Source: Idiomarinaceae bacterium HL-53 (GTDB taxonomy: Bacteria > Pseudomonadota > Gammaproteobacteria > Enterobacterales > Alteromonadaceae). From it: a DNA stretch of 64,000 nt. The notes under the pieces are model-generated. The model was not told the DNA's origin, searched no databases, and saw only the letters and a program-made list of their open reading frames with translations. A program made the translations under genes and the position numbers. Positions 28,768 to 37,925 of the stretch are shown piece after piece (position 1 is the first letter of the stretch; each line of letters starts with the position of its first letter). The stretch covers positions 558,001 to 622,000 of the forward strand of contig LN899469.1 in NCBI GenBank assembly GCA_001458075.1. Reading direction: 5' to 3'.

Positions 28768-30712
28768 ATCAGATAAGCAGCCCACAGAGCCTTTCACTCC
28801 ATCTCGCGGAAAGCTAGAAATTCAAAGAGGCTTACAAGTAATTCACAATAACTCTGCCTATGTGGTTACTGAAGTTATTTCGATCACGCAAGTCATCGCA
28901 AAAAGCCTAGATACTGAGAAGGCCATTCCATTACATATCGATAATCTTGAAGTGGTGCAAAATGAGGATTTATCTTCACTTGCGGCCAGGGATATGTTTG
29001 CGCTTCACAGTGCAGAATACGAGCGCGCCAAAGAAAGGTTCGCGATTATTGAGCCACTTCTTGAGTTTGACCATATCAGCAAAAAGGATATCGAGAAGAG
29101 AGCCCAAGAGACGGACGCAAGTGTTCCGTCTATTTACCGATGGCTAAAGCGATTTAGAGCCACCGGCGTTATTTCCAGTCTCATGATGAAGCAGCGCGGT
29201 TGGTCAAGCAATAGATCTCGTTTGCCACCGCGAGTCGACGAGATAGTGAATGACGTAATTGAAAAAGTCTACCTCTCTAAGCGCCGAAAGAGCGTAATGA
29301 AAGTAATTCAAGAAATAGAAATTCAATGCGCCAAACTGAATCTGCCTGCTCCTCACCCTAATACAGTTCGAGGACGAATTAGTAATATCGACGAGCGAAT
29401 TAAGGTGCGCAGACGAGGAAATAGAGATCAAGCCAGAAATCTCTACGATCCTGCAGCAGGTACTTTCCCTAATGCAGACTATCCACTTGCGGTTATTCAA
29501 ATCGACCACACACCCATGGATATAATTATCGTCGATGACGAGAATAGGCAGCCATTAGGCAGACCATTTCTGACGCTTGCCATCGATGTGTTTTCACGGT
29601 GTGTTACAGGCTATTACATCGGTTTAGAAGCACCGAATGAAACATCCGTCGCTATGTGTATTTCTCACTCCATTCTCCCCAAAGAAGGTTGGTTAGAGTT
29701 ATTTGGTGTATCTGCAACCTGGGATGTCCGCGGATTCCCTGCAAAAATCCACGTGGACAATGGCGCTGACTTTAGAACTGAAACACTTCGAAGAGCATGT
29801 CGTGAATATCAAATCCAACTCGAGTATCGTCCCGTAAAGCAACCTCAGTACGGTGGCCACATTGAGCGCCTACTTGGTACCTTTATGCGAAAGCTCCATG
29901 ATATAGACGGTACGACCTTTGAGAGCGTGTACAAACGAAAAAATTACGATTCAGATAAGCACGCAAGTATGACGATGAATGAGTTAGAACTCTGGCTCTT
30001 AAAGTACATCACCCAGATTTATCACACCTCCAAACATACAGGGATTGGAGTTTCACCTAATAAAAAATGGGAGCTTGGCATCTGGGGAGATGGCGTCAAC
30101 AAAGGCACAGGACTTCCGGCAATACCGACTGACCCAATGACCGTTCAACTTGATTTCATGCCTCTTTTTCAACGCACAGTTCAAAAGGATGGCGTCAACA
30201 TTGAAGGTGTCCAGTATTACGAGGACGTACTTCGTGCGCACATAGGCGCGAGGGATGAGACAACGAATCGAGCTCGAAAATTCATCTTCAGAAGGGATCC
30301 TCGCAACATATCGGTCATTTGGTTTTTTGATGAATCACTCAACCAATACTTTGAAATCCCATTTGCAGACCGAACACTGCCTCGCATGAGTCTTTGGCAG
30401 TTAAGAGCAATTAAGAAGCACCTCGACTCACAAGGCAGAGACAAATCAAACCATCATGAGATTCGAAGTGCATACGAAGAGCTCGAGCAGATTGAGCAAG
30501 AAGCGCGGCGTAAAACGCGTGGCGCGAGACGTAAAGCGCAGCGCGAAAAGAATTTCCAAATTCGTCCAACACCCGCTGATGTGGTAACCAATAATGTGAC
30601 ACCAATGCAAGAGCAAGGATTGAACACCGGAGCCCCGCAAAAAGACTCTGGAATACCGGATGACGAGTATTTCGACCTTATAAAAGACATTCGTGCATTT
30701 GACGAAGACTAG
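28760..30712 (+). CDS. tnsB: TnsB-type DDE transposase
   Basis: A 650-residue transposase of the TnsB/TniA family. Two N-terminal helix-turn-helix regions (about 60-210, including DASVPSIYRWLKRFRATG) bind the end repeats. The rve-type DDE core follows: first Asp in AVIQIDHTPMDI (about 256), second in KIHVDNGADF (about 333), Glu in QYGGHIERLLGT (about 370). The C-terminus is a beta-barrel plus a highly basic tail (EARRKTRGARRKAQREK). I chose the ATG at 28760, overlapping the tnsA stop (ATGAGTAA), over an upstream frame start at 28709. Confidence 0.93.
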   Translation: MSKSDKQPTEPFTPSRGKLEIQRGLQVIHNNSAYVVTEVISITQVIAKSLDTEKAIPLHIDNLEVVQNEDLSSLAARDMFALHSAEYERAKERFAIIEPLLEFDHISKKDIEKRAQETDASVPSIYRWLKRFRATGVISSLMMKQRGWSSNRSRLPPRVDEIVNDVIEKVYLSKRRKSVMKVIQEIEIQCAKLNLPAPHPNTVRGRISNIDERIKVRRRGNRDQARNLYDPAAGTFPNADYPLAVIQIDHTPMDIIIVDDENRQPLGRPFLTLAIDVFSRCVTGYYIGLEAPNETSVAMCISHSILPKEGWLELFGVSATWDVRGFPAKIHVDNGADFRTETLRRACREYQIQLEYRPVKQPQYGGHIERLLGTFMRKLHDIDGTTFESVYKRKNYDSDKHASMTMNELELWLLKYITQIYHTSKHTGIGVSPNKKWELGIWGDGVNKGTGLPAIPTDPMTVQLDFMPLFQRTVQKDGVNIEGVQYYEDVLRAHIGARDETTNRARKFIFRRDPRNISVIWFFDESLNQYFEIPFADRTLPRMSLWQLRAIKKHLDSQGRDKSNHHEIRSAYEELEQIEQEARRKTRGARRKAQREKNFQIRPTPADVVTNNVTPMQEQGLNTGAPQKDSGIPDDEYFDLIKDIRAFDED

Positions 30713-30728
30713 AGCTAAAGAGCAGCCA

Positions 30729-31619
30729 ATGAAATTAGACCACATTAATGAAAAGTATAGAGAAATTGCTCGTTTGCCCGATGAAAATAGGATTCAGTTT
30801 CTTAACTCAGAGAGATGGATAAATTACCCTGCTGCAAAGAGAGTTTTAGAAGAGCTTGATGATCTTTTAATTGCGCCGCGAAGAACGCGCATGCGCTCGT
30901 TACTCATTGTCGGTAATCCAAGCAATGGAAAATCATCCATTCTCGAAACTTTCGTGAAAAAGCATAGCTCGGAGCTAGACGAAACTCTTGAAGACGAAGA
31001 AATCTCAGTTCCCATCATAAAAATTGAGACATCAAAGCCCGATATCAAGCAGCTCTATATTGAAATCCTCACGGCTTTTTGGACGCCCTTTCGCCCCTCT
31101 CAAACAGAGAACGTATTACGCCAACAAGCAATTCATGTGATGCGTGAGTGTAAATTAAAGATGTTGCTGATTGATGAGTTCCACTCTTTGCTGACGGGTA
31201 CCGCAAAGCAACAACGTGAAGTAATGAATGAGATAAAGTATCTAAGCAACGTACTGAAAATATCCATCATAGGCGCTGGAACCAAAGAGGCCGTGAACGT
31301 TCTCCATACCGATCCTCAATATGCGAGTCGTTTCGACCTTATTCAATTACCTATTTGGCAATTTGACAGGCCATGGCTTCAGTTACTCTTCAGTTTTGAG
31401 CAAGGCTTACCGCTTAGAAAGCCATCTAACTTAATTGACAAAGAAAAATCTCAGTTAATACTCAGTATTTCACAGGGGATCCTCGGAAACGTCGATTCGC
31501 TCATAAGGCTGTGTGCGATCAAAGCAATTGAATCCGGTAGTGAGGAAATCTCTCTTGCACTCCTTAAGGAATTCAAATGGCACACGCCGACTCGAGGAAA
31601 CCGACAACTGAAGTTGTAG
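30729..31619 (+). CDS. tnsC: TnsC/TniB-type AAA+ transposition regulator
   Basis: A 296-residue AAA+ ATPase with Walker A LLIVGNPSNGKSS (about residue 65) and Walker B KMLLIDEFHSLLTG (about 150), plus sensor-like IIGAGTKEAVN. It is shorter than Tn7 TnsC (555 residues) and close to TniB in size. It links the target selector to TnsAB and carries target immunity. Start at 30729 follows the tnsB stop by 17 bp; the upstream in-frame GTG at 30693 overlaps tnsB. The tniQ frame begins 43 bp before its stop. Confidence 0.92.
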   Translation: MKLDHINEKYREIARLPDENRIQFLNSERWINYPAAKRVLEELDDLLIAPRRTRMRSLLIVGNPSNGKSSILETFVKKHSSELDETLEDEEISVPIIKIETSKPDIKQLYIEILTAFWTPFRPSQTENVLRQQAIHVMRECKLKMLLIDEFHSLLTGTAKQQREVMNEIKYLSNVLKISIIGAGTKEAVNVLHTDPQYASRFDLIQLPIWQFDRPWLQLLFSFEQGLPLRKPSNLIDKEKSQLILSISQGILGNVDSLIRLCAIKAIESGSEEISLALLKEFKWHTPTRGNRQLKL

Positions 31620-32701
31620 TAGCAACCAAGTGGTCATTTAAGCCTAAGTCTCTTCCCAACGAGACTCTCTCTTCGTTTGTCGTTCGAGCAGCGTTAGCTC
31701 ACCATCTAGATCCTATGTCCGCTGCCAACATCATTTGGGGTGCTTGGCGCGCTTGGACGTTCGATATCGATCGCCGACTCCCTGCAGAGCAGCTGCAGCA
31801 GCTCGCTCAAAGCCTTGGGGCCGACAAAGATGCGTTAAAGTCGCTGACCATCCACCCTCATATTCATGCCATCTCCAATGATACCTACTCAAACCGGAAC
31901 CGGTGGTTTTGGGTTACATCACTTGCACACCGTAATGGAGTGCGACGCGAAAGCTATAGCTTTTGTCCACAATGCCTTGGCTCAGATAAGCTTCCTTATT
32001 ATCGAAGAGAGTGGCGTTACTCTTGGTATGTCTGCTGCCCAATACATAGGTCTTGGTTACTTAGCAGATGCCCACACTGCAGCTATCCGGTGCATCTACA
32101 TCAGTACCGTCCCGATAATCCAAGTTTACTGTATTGCTCATCATGCAAAAAGCGACTTGATAGTTGGCTCGACAACACTCCTGTTCCCGATTACCTGATT
32201 CATGGCCATATAAGAACACTTGAGCACTTAGAAAATCGTGACGAGGATTGGACACGTTGGTTTTACAGTCTTAAATTTCTTGTGAGCCTCTCCCGAAAAA
32301 TTCTCAATGGTAAGCAAAGGTGCTCCCAATTAATTCTCGCCACACTTAGTGAACACTTTCCCGAGCTCGTACCAATGCACTTAGGTAGCACGAACTTTCC
32401 TGATTTAGAGCTCGAATCACGAAGAGCTATCGTGGCCATCGCATTTTATCTGAAGAGCCTTCACTTCAATGACTTTCTGAGCTTACTGGTAGAGCATGCT
32501 GTGACTTACTCCTTTTTCACTGAAGGCTCACTCGAGCTCCCTACTGAATATGCTGACATTGCCCCTGAATTGAAAAGGATAACTCACTTAAAATCTAGAA
32601 GAGTTCGACGCCTCAATGTATGGCCAGAGCCTCGCAGCGAGGAGTACGTACAACGAAAATTACAAATCGCACTCAAAGAGATAAGAAGTCGTGAAAGATA
32701 A
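31577..32701 (+). CDS. tniQ: TniQ/TnsD-type target-site selector
   Basis: A 374-residue TniQ-domain protein. The N-terminal KPKSLPNETLSSFVVRAALAHH and the zinc-finger set SFCPQCLGSD...WYVCCPIHRSWLLSRCPHCSY...LYCSSCKKRL (about residues 130-190) are the family signature (CPxC...W...C..H...L...C..C). In Tn7 TnsD this protein recognises the attachment site; here it presumably recognises the conserved ATPase-encoding part of comM. AAGGA lies 8 bp before the ATG, within the end of tnsC, so translation is coupled. Confidence 0.88.
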   Translation: MAHADSRKPTTEVVVATKWSFKPKSLPNETLSSFVVRAALAHHLDPMSAANIIWGAWRAWTFDIDRRLPAEQLQQLAQSLGADKDALKSLTIHPHIHAISNDTYSNRNRWFWVTSLAHRNGVRRESYSFCPQCLGSDKLPYYRREWRYSWYVCCPIHRSWLLSRCPHCSYPVHLHQYRPDNPSLLYCSSCKKRLDSWLDNTPVPDYLIHGHIRTLEHLENRDEDWTRWFYSLKFLVSLSRKILNGKQRCSQLILATLSEHFPELVPMHLGSTNFPDLELESRRAIVAIAFYLKSLHFNDFLSLLVEHAVTYSFFTEGSLELPTEYADIAPELKRITHLKSRRVRRLNVWPEPRSEEYVQRKLQIALKEIRSRER

Positions 32702-34121
32702 TCGAACTGGAAAGCTCTATTGTGATGAGTGCGGCAAAAATGTAACCGAATTTAAACGCCGTATTGGTGAGCATAGATTTTGCGACGCGTGCTATGTTCG
32801 AATTTTTGAAAAGCGAACTTGCCAGAATTGCAATTCTCAATTCAGAGAGCATCCTACATCAAACGCTAGCTACTGCCGACGATGCCGACCTAAATTCTCA
32901 CCTTGTGTTCGATGCGGTCGGCTTGATTATAAAGTAAATAAGCTCACTCCCTATGGCGCAGTATGCCATTCTTGTTATCAGTACTTCGTCACACACACAC
33001 CATGCACAGAGTGCGGTAATTCACTCAAGCGCACATCGCGTTACCTCAGCTTGAAAGCATTCGAACCCTTGTGTGACCTTTGTGCAGAAAAGCGTTTTGA
33101 TACATGCTCTAACTGCGGCCGAAGAAGACATCCTTTAACGCAAATCTTAGAAGAAAAGTTATGTCGAAAATGCTTCACTTCAAAAACAACAATCTGCAGG
33201 ATTTGCTCGACTCCATATCCTTCTGGTCATGGCTCACAATGCCGAAATTGCACTTTCACGTTAAGCGTTGAGAGGAAATTACCAATAGATATCGCACTGT
33301 TCGAGCACCCCTATACGCAAGAGTATTACAAAAAATTCGCCTACTGGCTCATTAAAGAAACATCAGCGTCCAATGCGGCCACAAAGCTTCACAGTTATAT
33401 AAGTATGTTCAAAGCCATCGACTCAAACCCTACCGCATGGAACGTTGATGTAAAAACACTCTCTTTAATCGATAAAGCGCAGCTGCGTAAAGACAGTCTC
33501 GTCCTTAGATATTTTAACTACCGCTGTATTTCAATTCCGACAGAGCTTTTACGGGACGTCTCAATGCAGAGAGTTATTTCAAAGTGTGTAAACCACTTTC
33601 AAAATCCTAACATCCCAAATTCAGTTATCTTTAAAGGCTATGCATCTGAAGTTCTTCAAAAGTGTGAGCAAGGTGAAATTAAAATATCTTCAACCAAGCA
33701 ATCGTTGAGCACGGCCAACTCGTTGCTCCAATATTTGATAAAGACAAAATCATTTATCTCTAACGCAAGCATTCGAAAATTTTTGGCTCAGCATCCTGGG
33801 CAAAGAGCATCAATAACTGGCTTTGTGAACTATTGCCATGAGCACTACGATCTAGAAGAGCTCGAGCTACCACAAAAACCGAAATTAAATGCAAAGGCAG
33901 TCGTGAAGCTTTATTTAAAGAATCACCTGTTTACAAAAGCACCATCAATTCAAGAGATACGAGCCTTCATGGTCTTTTGTCACAATGCCCCAGTCGACAT
34001 GGTGGAGCAATTAACAATGAAGCATGTACTTGTAGCAAGTTCATCTTTTTTGAGCGTGCAGATTGATGGGAAGCTATACCAAGTTGATCTGAGCCAACTC
34101 AAAAACGTATCCTTGATGTAG
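32691..34121 (+). CDS. Multi-zinc-ribbon protein, fifth gene of the tns operon (TniE position)
   Basis: A 476-residue protein starting at a GTG that overlaps the tniQ stop by 11 bp. The first 195 residues hold at least six CxxC pairs in tandem (CDECGK, CDACY, CQNCN, CRRCR, CVRCGR, CHSCY, CTECGN, CDLCAE, CSNCGR, CRKCF, CRICS, CRNCT), i.e. about six zinc ribbons in a row. The rest is helical and resembles the core-binding part of tyrosine recombinases (YYKKFAYWLIKETSASNAATKLHSY), but I see no R..HxxR..Y catalytic set. In comM elements of the Tn6022 type a fifth transposition gene of unknown role (tniE) has this position; equivalence is inferred from order. Confidence 0.65.
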   Translation: MKDNRTGKLYCDECGKNVTEFKRRIGEHRFCDACYVRIFEKRTCQNCNSQFREHPTSNASYCRRCRPKFSPCVRCGRLDYKVNKLTPYGAVCHSCYQYFVTHTPCTECGNSLKRTSRYLSLKAFEPLCDLCAEKRFDTCSNCGRRRHPLTQILEEKLCRKCFTSKTTICRICSTPYPSGHGSQCRNCTFTLSVERKLPIDIALFEHPYTQEYYKKFAYWLIKETSASNAATKLHSYISMFKAIDSNPTAWNVDVKTLSLIDKAQLRKDSLVLRYFNYRCISIPTELLRDVSMQRVISKCVNHFQNPNIPNSVIFKGYASEVLQKCEQGEIKISSTKQSLSTANSLLQYLIKTKSFISNASIRKFLAQHPGQRASITGFVNYCHEHYDLEELELPQKPKLNAKAVVKLYLKNHLFTKAPSIQEIRAFMVFCHNAPVDMVEQLTMKHVLVASSSFLSVQIDGKLYQVDLSQLKNVSLM

Positions 34122-34159
34122 ACGCAAACACTCGACCCTAATACCGCGAGCCCTTAAGC

Positions 34160-34444
34160 TTAAGCTGCGATGACTTCGAATTCGATTTGAAGCACCGAGA
34201 AATTCTGTCCACGCAACTTTGCCGTGTATTTGTGATTATTTGCCTCAAACGACAAAAGGCGATAAGGATTTCGTCCAATAAATACGAGTGGACCTTCTAC
34301 TAAAAACGTCTTGGTCTTCTCCTTTAGCAAAGCATTTAAGTCTTCAACTCTCATCGTCGCATCGGTACCAGGGGGATAGACAGATTTACCTGACGGGTTG
34401 TTTGTAGCCCTTAATTTCAAAGTCATGCTTTTATTTTTCGTCAT
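34160..34444 (-). CDS. Small protein of unknown function, downstream of and overlapping the TnsE-like gene
   Basis: A 94-residue basic protein (MTKNKSMTLKLRATNNPSGK...) with a beta-rich pattern (TFLVEGPLVFIGRNPYRLLSFEANNHKYTAKLRG). Its start overlaps the stop of the 34,441-36,111 gene by 4 bp, so they are coupled and probably work together. I do not recognise a family. Confidence 0.55.
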   Translation of the reverse strand: MTKNKSMTLKLRATNNPSGKSVYPPGTDATMRVEDLNALLKEKTKTFLVEGPLVFIGRNPYRLLSFEANNHKYTAKLRGQNFSVLQIEFEVIAA

Positions 34445-36111
34445 TTTGGCTCCTTGAGTGCCTTTACTAACCCACCTTGATTTGAAGTATGGCTATAGGC
34501 TCTGTATTCCCCCAAAAACCCGGCTGGAATCCGTGCCCATACTCCTTTGCTAAGAGCTAGGTGTTTAAATATCTCGTAAAAACTTATCGCTGAAAATGTG
34601 CCTTTGACAACACAACCTTGATGCCGTGATGTTTTACCGTTTCTATTGATACGAGGCTCTATCTCGAACAGTGTAACGACTTGCTCTTTAGTTTGAATTT
34701 CCAATATGACAATAAAGCGAGGCTTACTTTTATCGCCGGCATGATATGTCCAATCTCCTTGTCTAGGTAGCTCACAGAAATGGAATTTTTCTCCCAGAAG
34801 TGCCTTTTCACCGTTTCGAATTGACACTGATTGTATTTCAATAATCTCGCCACTTGCCTTGAGATGATTCAATCGCTCCCATACTTCGATGAGCATGTCG
34901 TGTTTTCGAAATGCTGTATGCGCAAACAAACCGCCCTTATCACTATCCGCATTATCGTCGGGGTCTGCTTGACTATGAGATTCTGCTTCTTTTAAATCGC
35001 GGTTTGCGCCAGGACTGGTTTTTCGCTCCCTTCTTACCGCCGAAGTCATTTTCATTTGATTTCCTAAAACAATGAAAGGAGGCGTTGAGGCGCTTTTTGA
35101 TTGCCTATCGTTACTCGGAGGCTTCGTTGAATCCATGCTGGTTTCATCAGGAGACTCATTATTATTCTCTGGTTGCTTCCCCCCAGGCCACCCAGTAGCT
35201 TCCTTCTCTGGCCGCTCTGCATTTTCCGACACTGAATTTGTATTTTCTCTATCACGAAAAAAAGGAGGTGTTTGGGGTAAGGAGGCCCCCTTTATGTCAA
35301 ATACGAGAAATGCTTGGTATTCTGAGGTAGATATGTCCATACCCGACACAAGCATTGCTTGGTCTCCCCCTTGGCACAATGGGAAAGAAATGAATCCGCC
35401 ATACTTTCGGGATCGGTTGAGCTGATGTCTTACTTTATTATGCACAGATTGAAAATATGGGCTGTTCTCTAACAAGTACACCCATGGACAATCAGCGTCC
35501 AACATTTCCATCGTAAGGCCAACGACATAATCGCCTTCCTTGGGCTGATTCTCTAACTTAGTCAAATCAACGTCATAGCGCATCGCTTTCAAAGCATGTG
35601 TTGAATCAGACGACAGAAATGCCTTTTTAAACGTTCGGGACGCGCCATATAGCCTGAGAAAAATAACTGAGGAAGGAATAAATACTTTGGAGCCATCTTG
35701 TAGGCTGCACATCAAAAACTTCGAACTCCCAAACTCTTTGGGTAATTTGTATTGATAAGGTGGAATGAAATACCGCTTTGGCTCAGATTGACGAAGGCCA
35801 AATGCTGAAACAAATGATACTTCAGAAGGTTTAATGACAATGTTCTTCAAAGAGATTCCCTGATGAGACCATAGCGGTGCATCCACCTCCTCTTGGCGTT
35901 GCCAACAACTTCCGATTGGAGCAAATACCATATCGAAGAAGCCGACTTTTATAATCTTAAATTCATGCGATTCTCCCAACTTCTCCAAGCAACACTCAAT
36001 TAATGGCGAATCAGGTGCATCATAATTCCATAAAATCTTCCCTAGAGAATGTACTCTCCAAATATTGTCGTCCTCAGGAAGTGTCTCCATTTTCACGAAT
36101 CGTAACTCCAT
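34441..36111 (-). CDS. TnsE-like transposition protein (divergent)
   Basis: A 556-residue protein transcribed toward the tns operon. The middle (about 285-400) is a low-complexity hydrophilic linker, splitting an N-terminal domain containing YFIPPYQYKLPKEF...SKFLMC from a C-terminal domain with HDMLIEVWERLNHLKASGEI, EKFHFCELP and PRFIVILEIQTKEQVVTLFEIE. The layout and these blocks parallel Tn7 TnsE (YHIPQLELARSLFL... linker ...LHLC...SPRVIKAVGV...FVLLEVD), which sends Tn7 into replicating conjugal plasmids. The match is by eye and weak in places; the canonical SLNWP region is not obvious. Alternative: an unrelated cargo gene with similar layout. Confidence 0.5.
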   Translation of the reverse strand: MELRFVKMETLPEDDNIWRVHSLGKILWNYDAPDSPLIECCLEKLGESHEFKIIKVGFFDMVFAPIGSCWQRQEEVDAPLWSHQGISLKNIVIKPSEVSFVSAFGLRQSEPKRYFIPPYQYKLPKEFGSSKFLMCSLQDGSKVFIPSSVIFLRLYGASRTFKKAFLSSDSTHALKAMRYDVDLTKLENQPKEGDYVVGLTMEMLDADCPWVYLLENSPYFQSVHNKVRHQLNRSRKYGGFISFPLCQGGDQAMLVSGMDISTSEYQAFLVFDIKGASLPQTPPFFRDRENTNSVSENAERPEKEATGWPGGKQPENNNESPDETSMDSTKPPSNDRQSKSASTPPFIVLGNQMKMTSAVRRERKTSPGANRDLKEAESHSQADPDDNADSDKGGLFAHTAFRKHDMLIEVWERLNHLKASGEIIEIQSVSIRNGEKALLGEKFHFCELPRQGDWTYHAGDKSKPRFIVILEIQTKEQVVTLFEIEPRINRNGKTSRHQGCVVKGTFSAISFYEIFKHLALSKGVWARIPAGFLGEYRAYSHTSNQGGLVKALKEPK

Positions 36112-36485
36112 ACCAAATCATTTGACCTTTCTCTCGGAAATACAAACATAATACTGATAGTATTTCTATTTGATTGGCAGACCTGTGTTGATTGAACGAG
36201 TCTCAGAATAGGACCAGTCTTGCAATGACAAGCTGCAACTCAATTCCTTTGTAATTCACCTTTCTAATAGCGACTCTATAAGAGTATCCATTGCCAATTT
36301 CCTGACATACCGAAAGAGTACCCTGAAGTGGTGCAATAAACCCGATCACCATTCATCGATCAATTTTTTATAACAAAAATCGTATTAATGATGCACATTA
36401 ATGTTGATAAGATGTGGCCGACTCGTATAATTTGTTAATACTGAGTTACTTATACTGGAACTAATAAAAATCAAAGGAAATTAGG
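36112..36485. promoter_or_regulatory. Divergent intergenic region between the TnsE-like gene and the exported-protein pair
   Basis: 374 bp, AT-rich, without a gene on either strand. It must hold the promoters of both flanking genes. The last about 20 bp, including the AAAGGAAATTAGG ribosome site, are shared with the second copy of the downstream gene (near 50,062-50,080), while the rest is not, so the duplicated unit begins at the ribosome site. Confidence 0.5.
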
Positions 36486-37331
36486 ATGAACTTCAAAAGG
36501 ACAGCCTTATCAGTAATCGTGGGTACAATTGCTTTTGGCGTGAATTATACGCCTGTTGAGGACTTGGACAATAACCCCGCATCGTTCTTATCAGGAATAT
36601 CTTGGGGAAAAACGGCTAACGCAAGTGAGCAATGCTACACGGAATTGGGCGGTGAATGCGAAAACATAACCATTATCTACGAGCCACCTCCGGAGTTTTG
36701 GTATCCAGATCCCAATTATGGCTATCCAGACTGCTACCCAAACTGCAGTGGTGGCGGCGGAGGAGGCGGTCCGAGCTCATCCACCGGCTCCAATGATCCG
36801 TTGACGGCATCAGAAATTGCCGAAATGTCTGAATACTACGGTCACATGCTAGCGATACTAAACGAAAGTTTAGAGCGTGGTACGTTTAAAGTTGAAGAGA
36901 GAAATAAGATTTTAAATATGATCTCTGAATTGAGTCAGCTAGTCGACACACTCTCACTCGTTGATGAGCTATCAGGCGAAGATTTAGTGAGTCTTTTATC
37001 TCATATGAGTGCGCATACGGTCTCTATTATTTTAGGTGTTGCAATCACGACAGTAAGCGCCGCAGCGATTGCGGCAGCTATAGGCACAAGTACAGCTGCG
37101 CTACCCGCTGTTATAGCTGGGTTTGCGATTGCTGAAATGTCACTGATTGTCATGGATTATTATGGTTGGAACGATAGTATCGCGGCGTATTTTGAAAACT
37201 TATACAGTGATCTTTATGGTTGGTACGTTGACTTGACACCACCAGAATTTATAGACCCCAAAGATGAAGACCCGTACTGCGATTTAGCTGGTTGGATTGG
37301 AGTTCCACAGCCGGGCTGTATAATCAAGTAA
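36486..37331 (+). CDS. Exported cysteine-containing protein with Gly-rich linker, copy 1 (variable C-terminal half)
   Basis: A 281-residue protein with a hydrophobic N-terminal leader (TALSVIVGTIAFGV) and a possible signal-peptidase site at TANA-SEQC. Four early Cys lie in CYTELGGEC and DCYPNC, followed by a Gly7/Ser linker, a helical part (MSEYYGHMLAILNESLERG), a hydrophobic stretch of about 45 residues (ILGVAITTVSAAAIAAAIG and onward), and a conserved end with DPYC and GCIIK. A second copy (49,219-50,061, inverted) is almost identical up to about residue 138 and then only similar. The hydrophobic hairpin flanked by amphipathic helices recalls membrane-active bacteriocins, but this is inference; I know no family. 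Confidence 0.7.
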   Translation: MNFKRTALSVIVGTIAFGVNYTPVEDLDNNPASFLSGISWGKTANASEQCYTELGGECENITIIYEPPPEFWYPDPNYGYPDCYPNCSGGGGGGGPSSSTGSNDPLTASEIAEMSEYYGHMLAILNESLERGTFKVEERNKILNMISELSQLVDTLSLVDELSGEDLVSLLSHMSAHTVSIILGVAITTVSAAAIAAAIGTSTAALPAVIAGFAIAEMSLIVMDYYGWNDSIAAYFENLYSDLYGWYVDLTPPEFIDPKDEDPYCDLAGWIGVPQPGCIIK

Positions 37332-37358
37332 TGAAAACTAATTAAAAAGGATTAAAGA

Positions 37359-37916
37359 ATGTTATTAAGTGCAATATTTTCCTTATCCACGCTGTATGTA
37401 GTGGACATGAATGCAAATAGCGAATTGAGTGCTTCTCTCTTTGCGCCTACGGAGTCAATTGAATTGGTGAGTCGTACAACAGGAGAGACTGAAGTGCTTC
37501 GTACGCCTGATTTACCGATTCTATATTTGACGGGGATGGCTGGCGAATGTTTGGTCGAGTCTGAGATGGCGTCACTTCCGAGAGTCTTTTCACGCCCGAT
37601 GTCTAGCTTAGATGCTTTGAAAGTCCTTGATGGAAATAGTTTCGAAAGCAGAAATGGTCAGATTAGCGAGGAAGATCCGGCTTACAGTCAGTTACGTTTT
37701 GCGCAGCCTGGCAATACCTTTGACTGCGAGACGAATGAGCTTATCTCCACACAGGACTACAGAGTTAGCATTGACCTCAGCCAAGCTGAAGAGCTTGATG
37801 CAAACTATGGTGGGGTTAGAGTCGACTTCAAGGCGCCAGTTGAGTTTATATCGCTCGACACCCAAGAGAGTCGCACTGGCTGGTTGTATGGCATTAGAGC
37901 GAAAATGATAGAATAA
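37359..37916 (+). CDS. Exported protein of unknown function, copy 1, partner of the preceding gene
   Basis: A 185-residue protein with a short hydrophobic leader (MLLSAIFSLSTLYVVDMNANS). The mature part has two Cys (GECLVES and FDCETNE) and a beta-rich pattern, without a recognised domain. It lies 27 bp after copy 1 of the variable gene with an AAAAAGGATTAAAGA ribosome site. Copy 2 (48,634-49,191) differs at only about seven residues, so this partner is conserved while the first gene varies. Confidence 0.7.
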   Translation: MLLSAIFSLSTLYVVDMNANSELSASLFAPTESIELVSRTTGETEVLRTPDLPILYLTGMAGECLVESEMASLPRVFSRPMSSLDALKVLDGNSFESRNGQISEEDPAYSQLRFAQPGNTFDCETNELISTQDYRVSIDLSQAEELDANYGGVRVDFKAPVEFISLDTQESRTGWLYGIRAKMIE

Positions 37917-37925
37917 GGACTGTTT

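Larger units (their letters stand above)
36470..37916 (+). repeat. Arm 1 of a 1.4-kb inverted repeat
   Basis: Two genes plus the preceding ribosome site are repeated in inverted orientation at 48,634-50,077. The first about 420 bp and the second gene are nearly identical between arms, whereas the second half of the first gene diverges. The arms enclose about 10.7 kb holding the defence-like island. Confidence 0.9.

Noticed and set aside
27944-34121. CRISPR-associated transposon (CAST)
   Set aside because: There are no cas genes and no CRISPR array; the TniQ here has ordinary TnsD-like zinc fingers and the element is in a standard attachment gene.
35072-35425. 117-codon plus-strand frame inside the TnsE-like gene
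   Set aside because: It is antisense to the low-complexity linker, which easily produces long shadow frames.
36730-36780. Possible CRISPR or tandem repeat at the GGC-rich stretch
   Set aside because: It is simply the codon run for the Gly7 linker of the exported protein; no spacers or direct-repeat array exist anywhere in the window.
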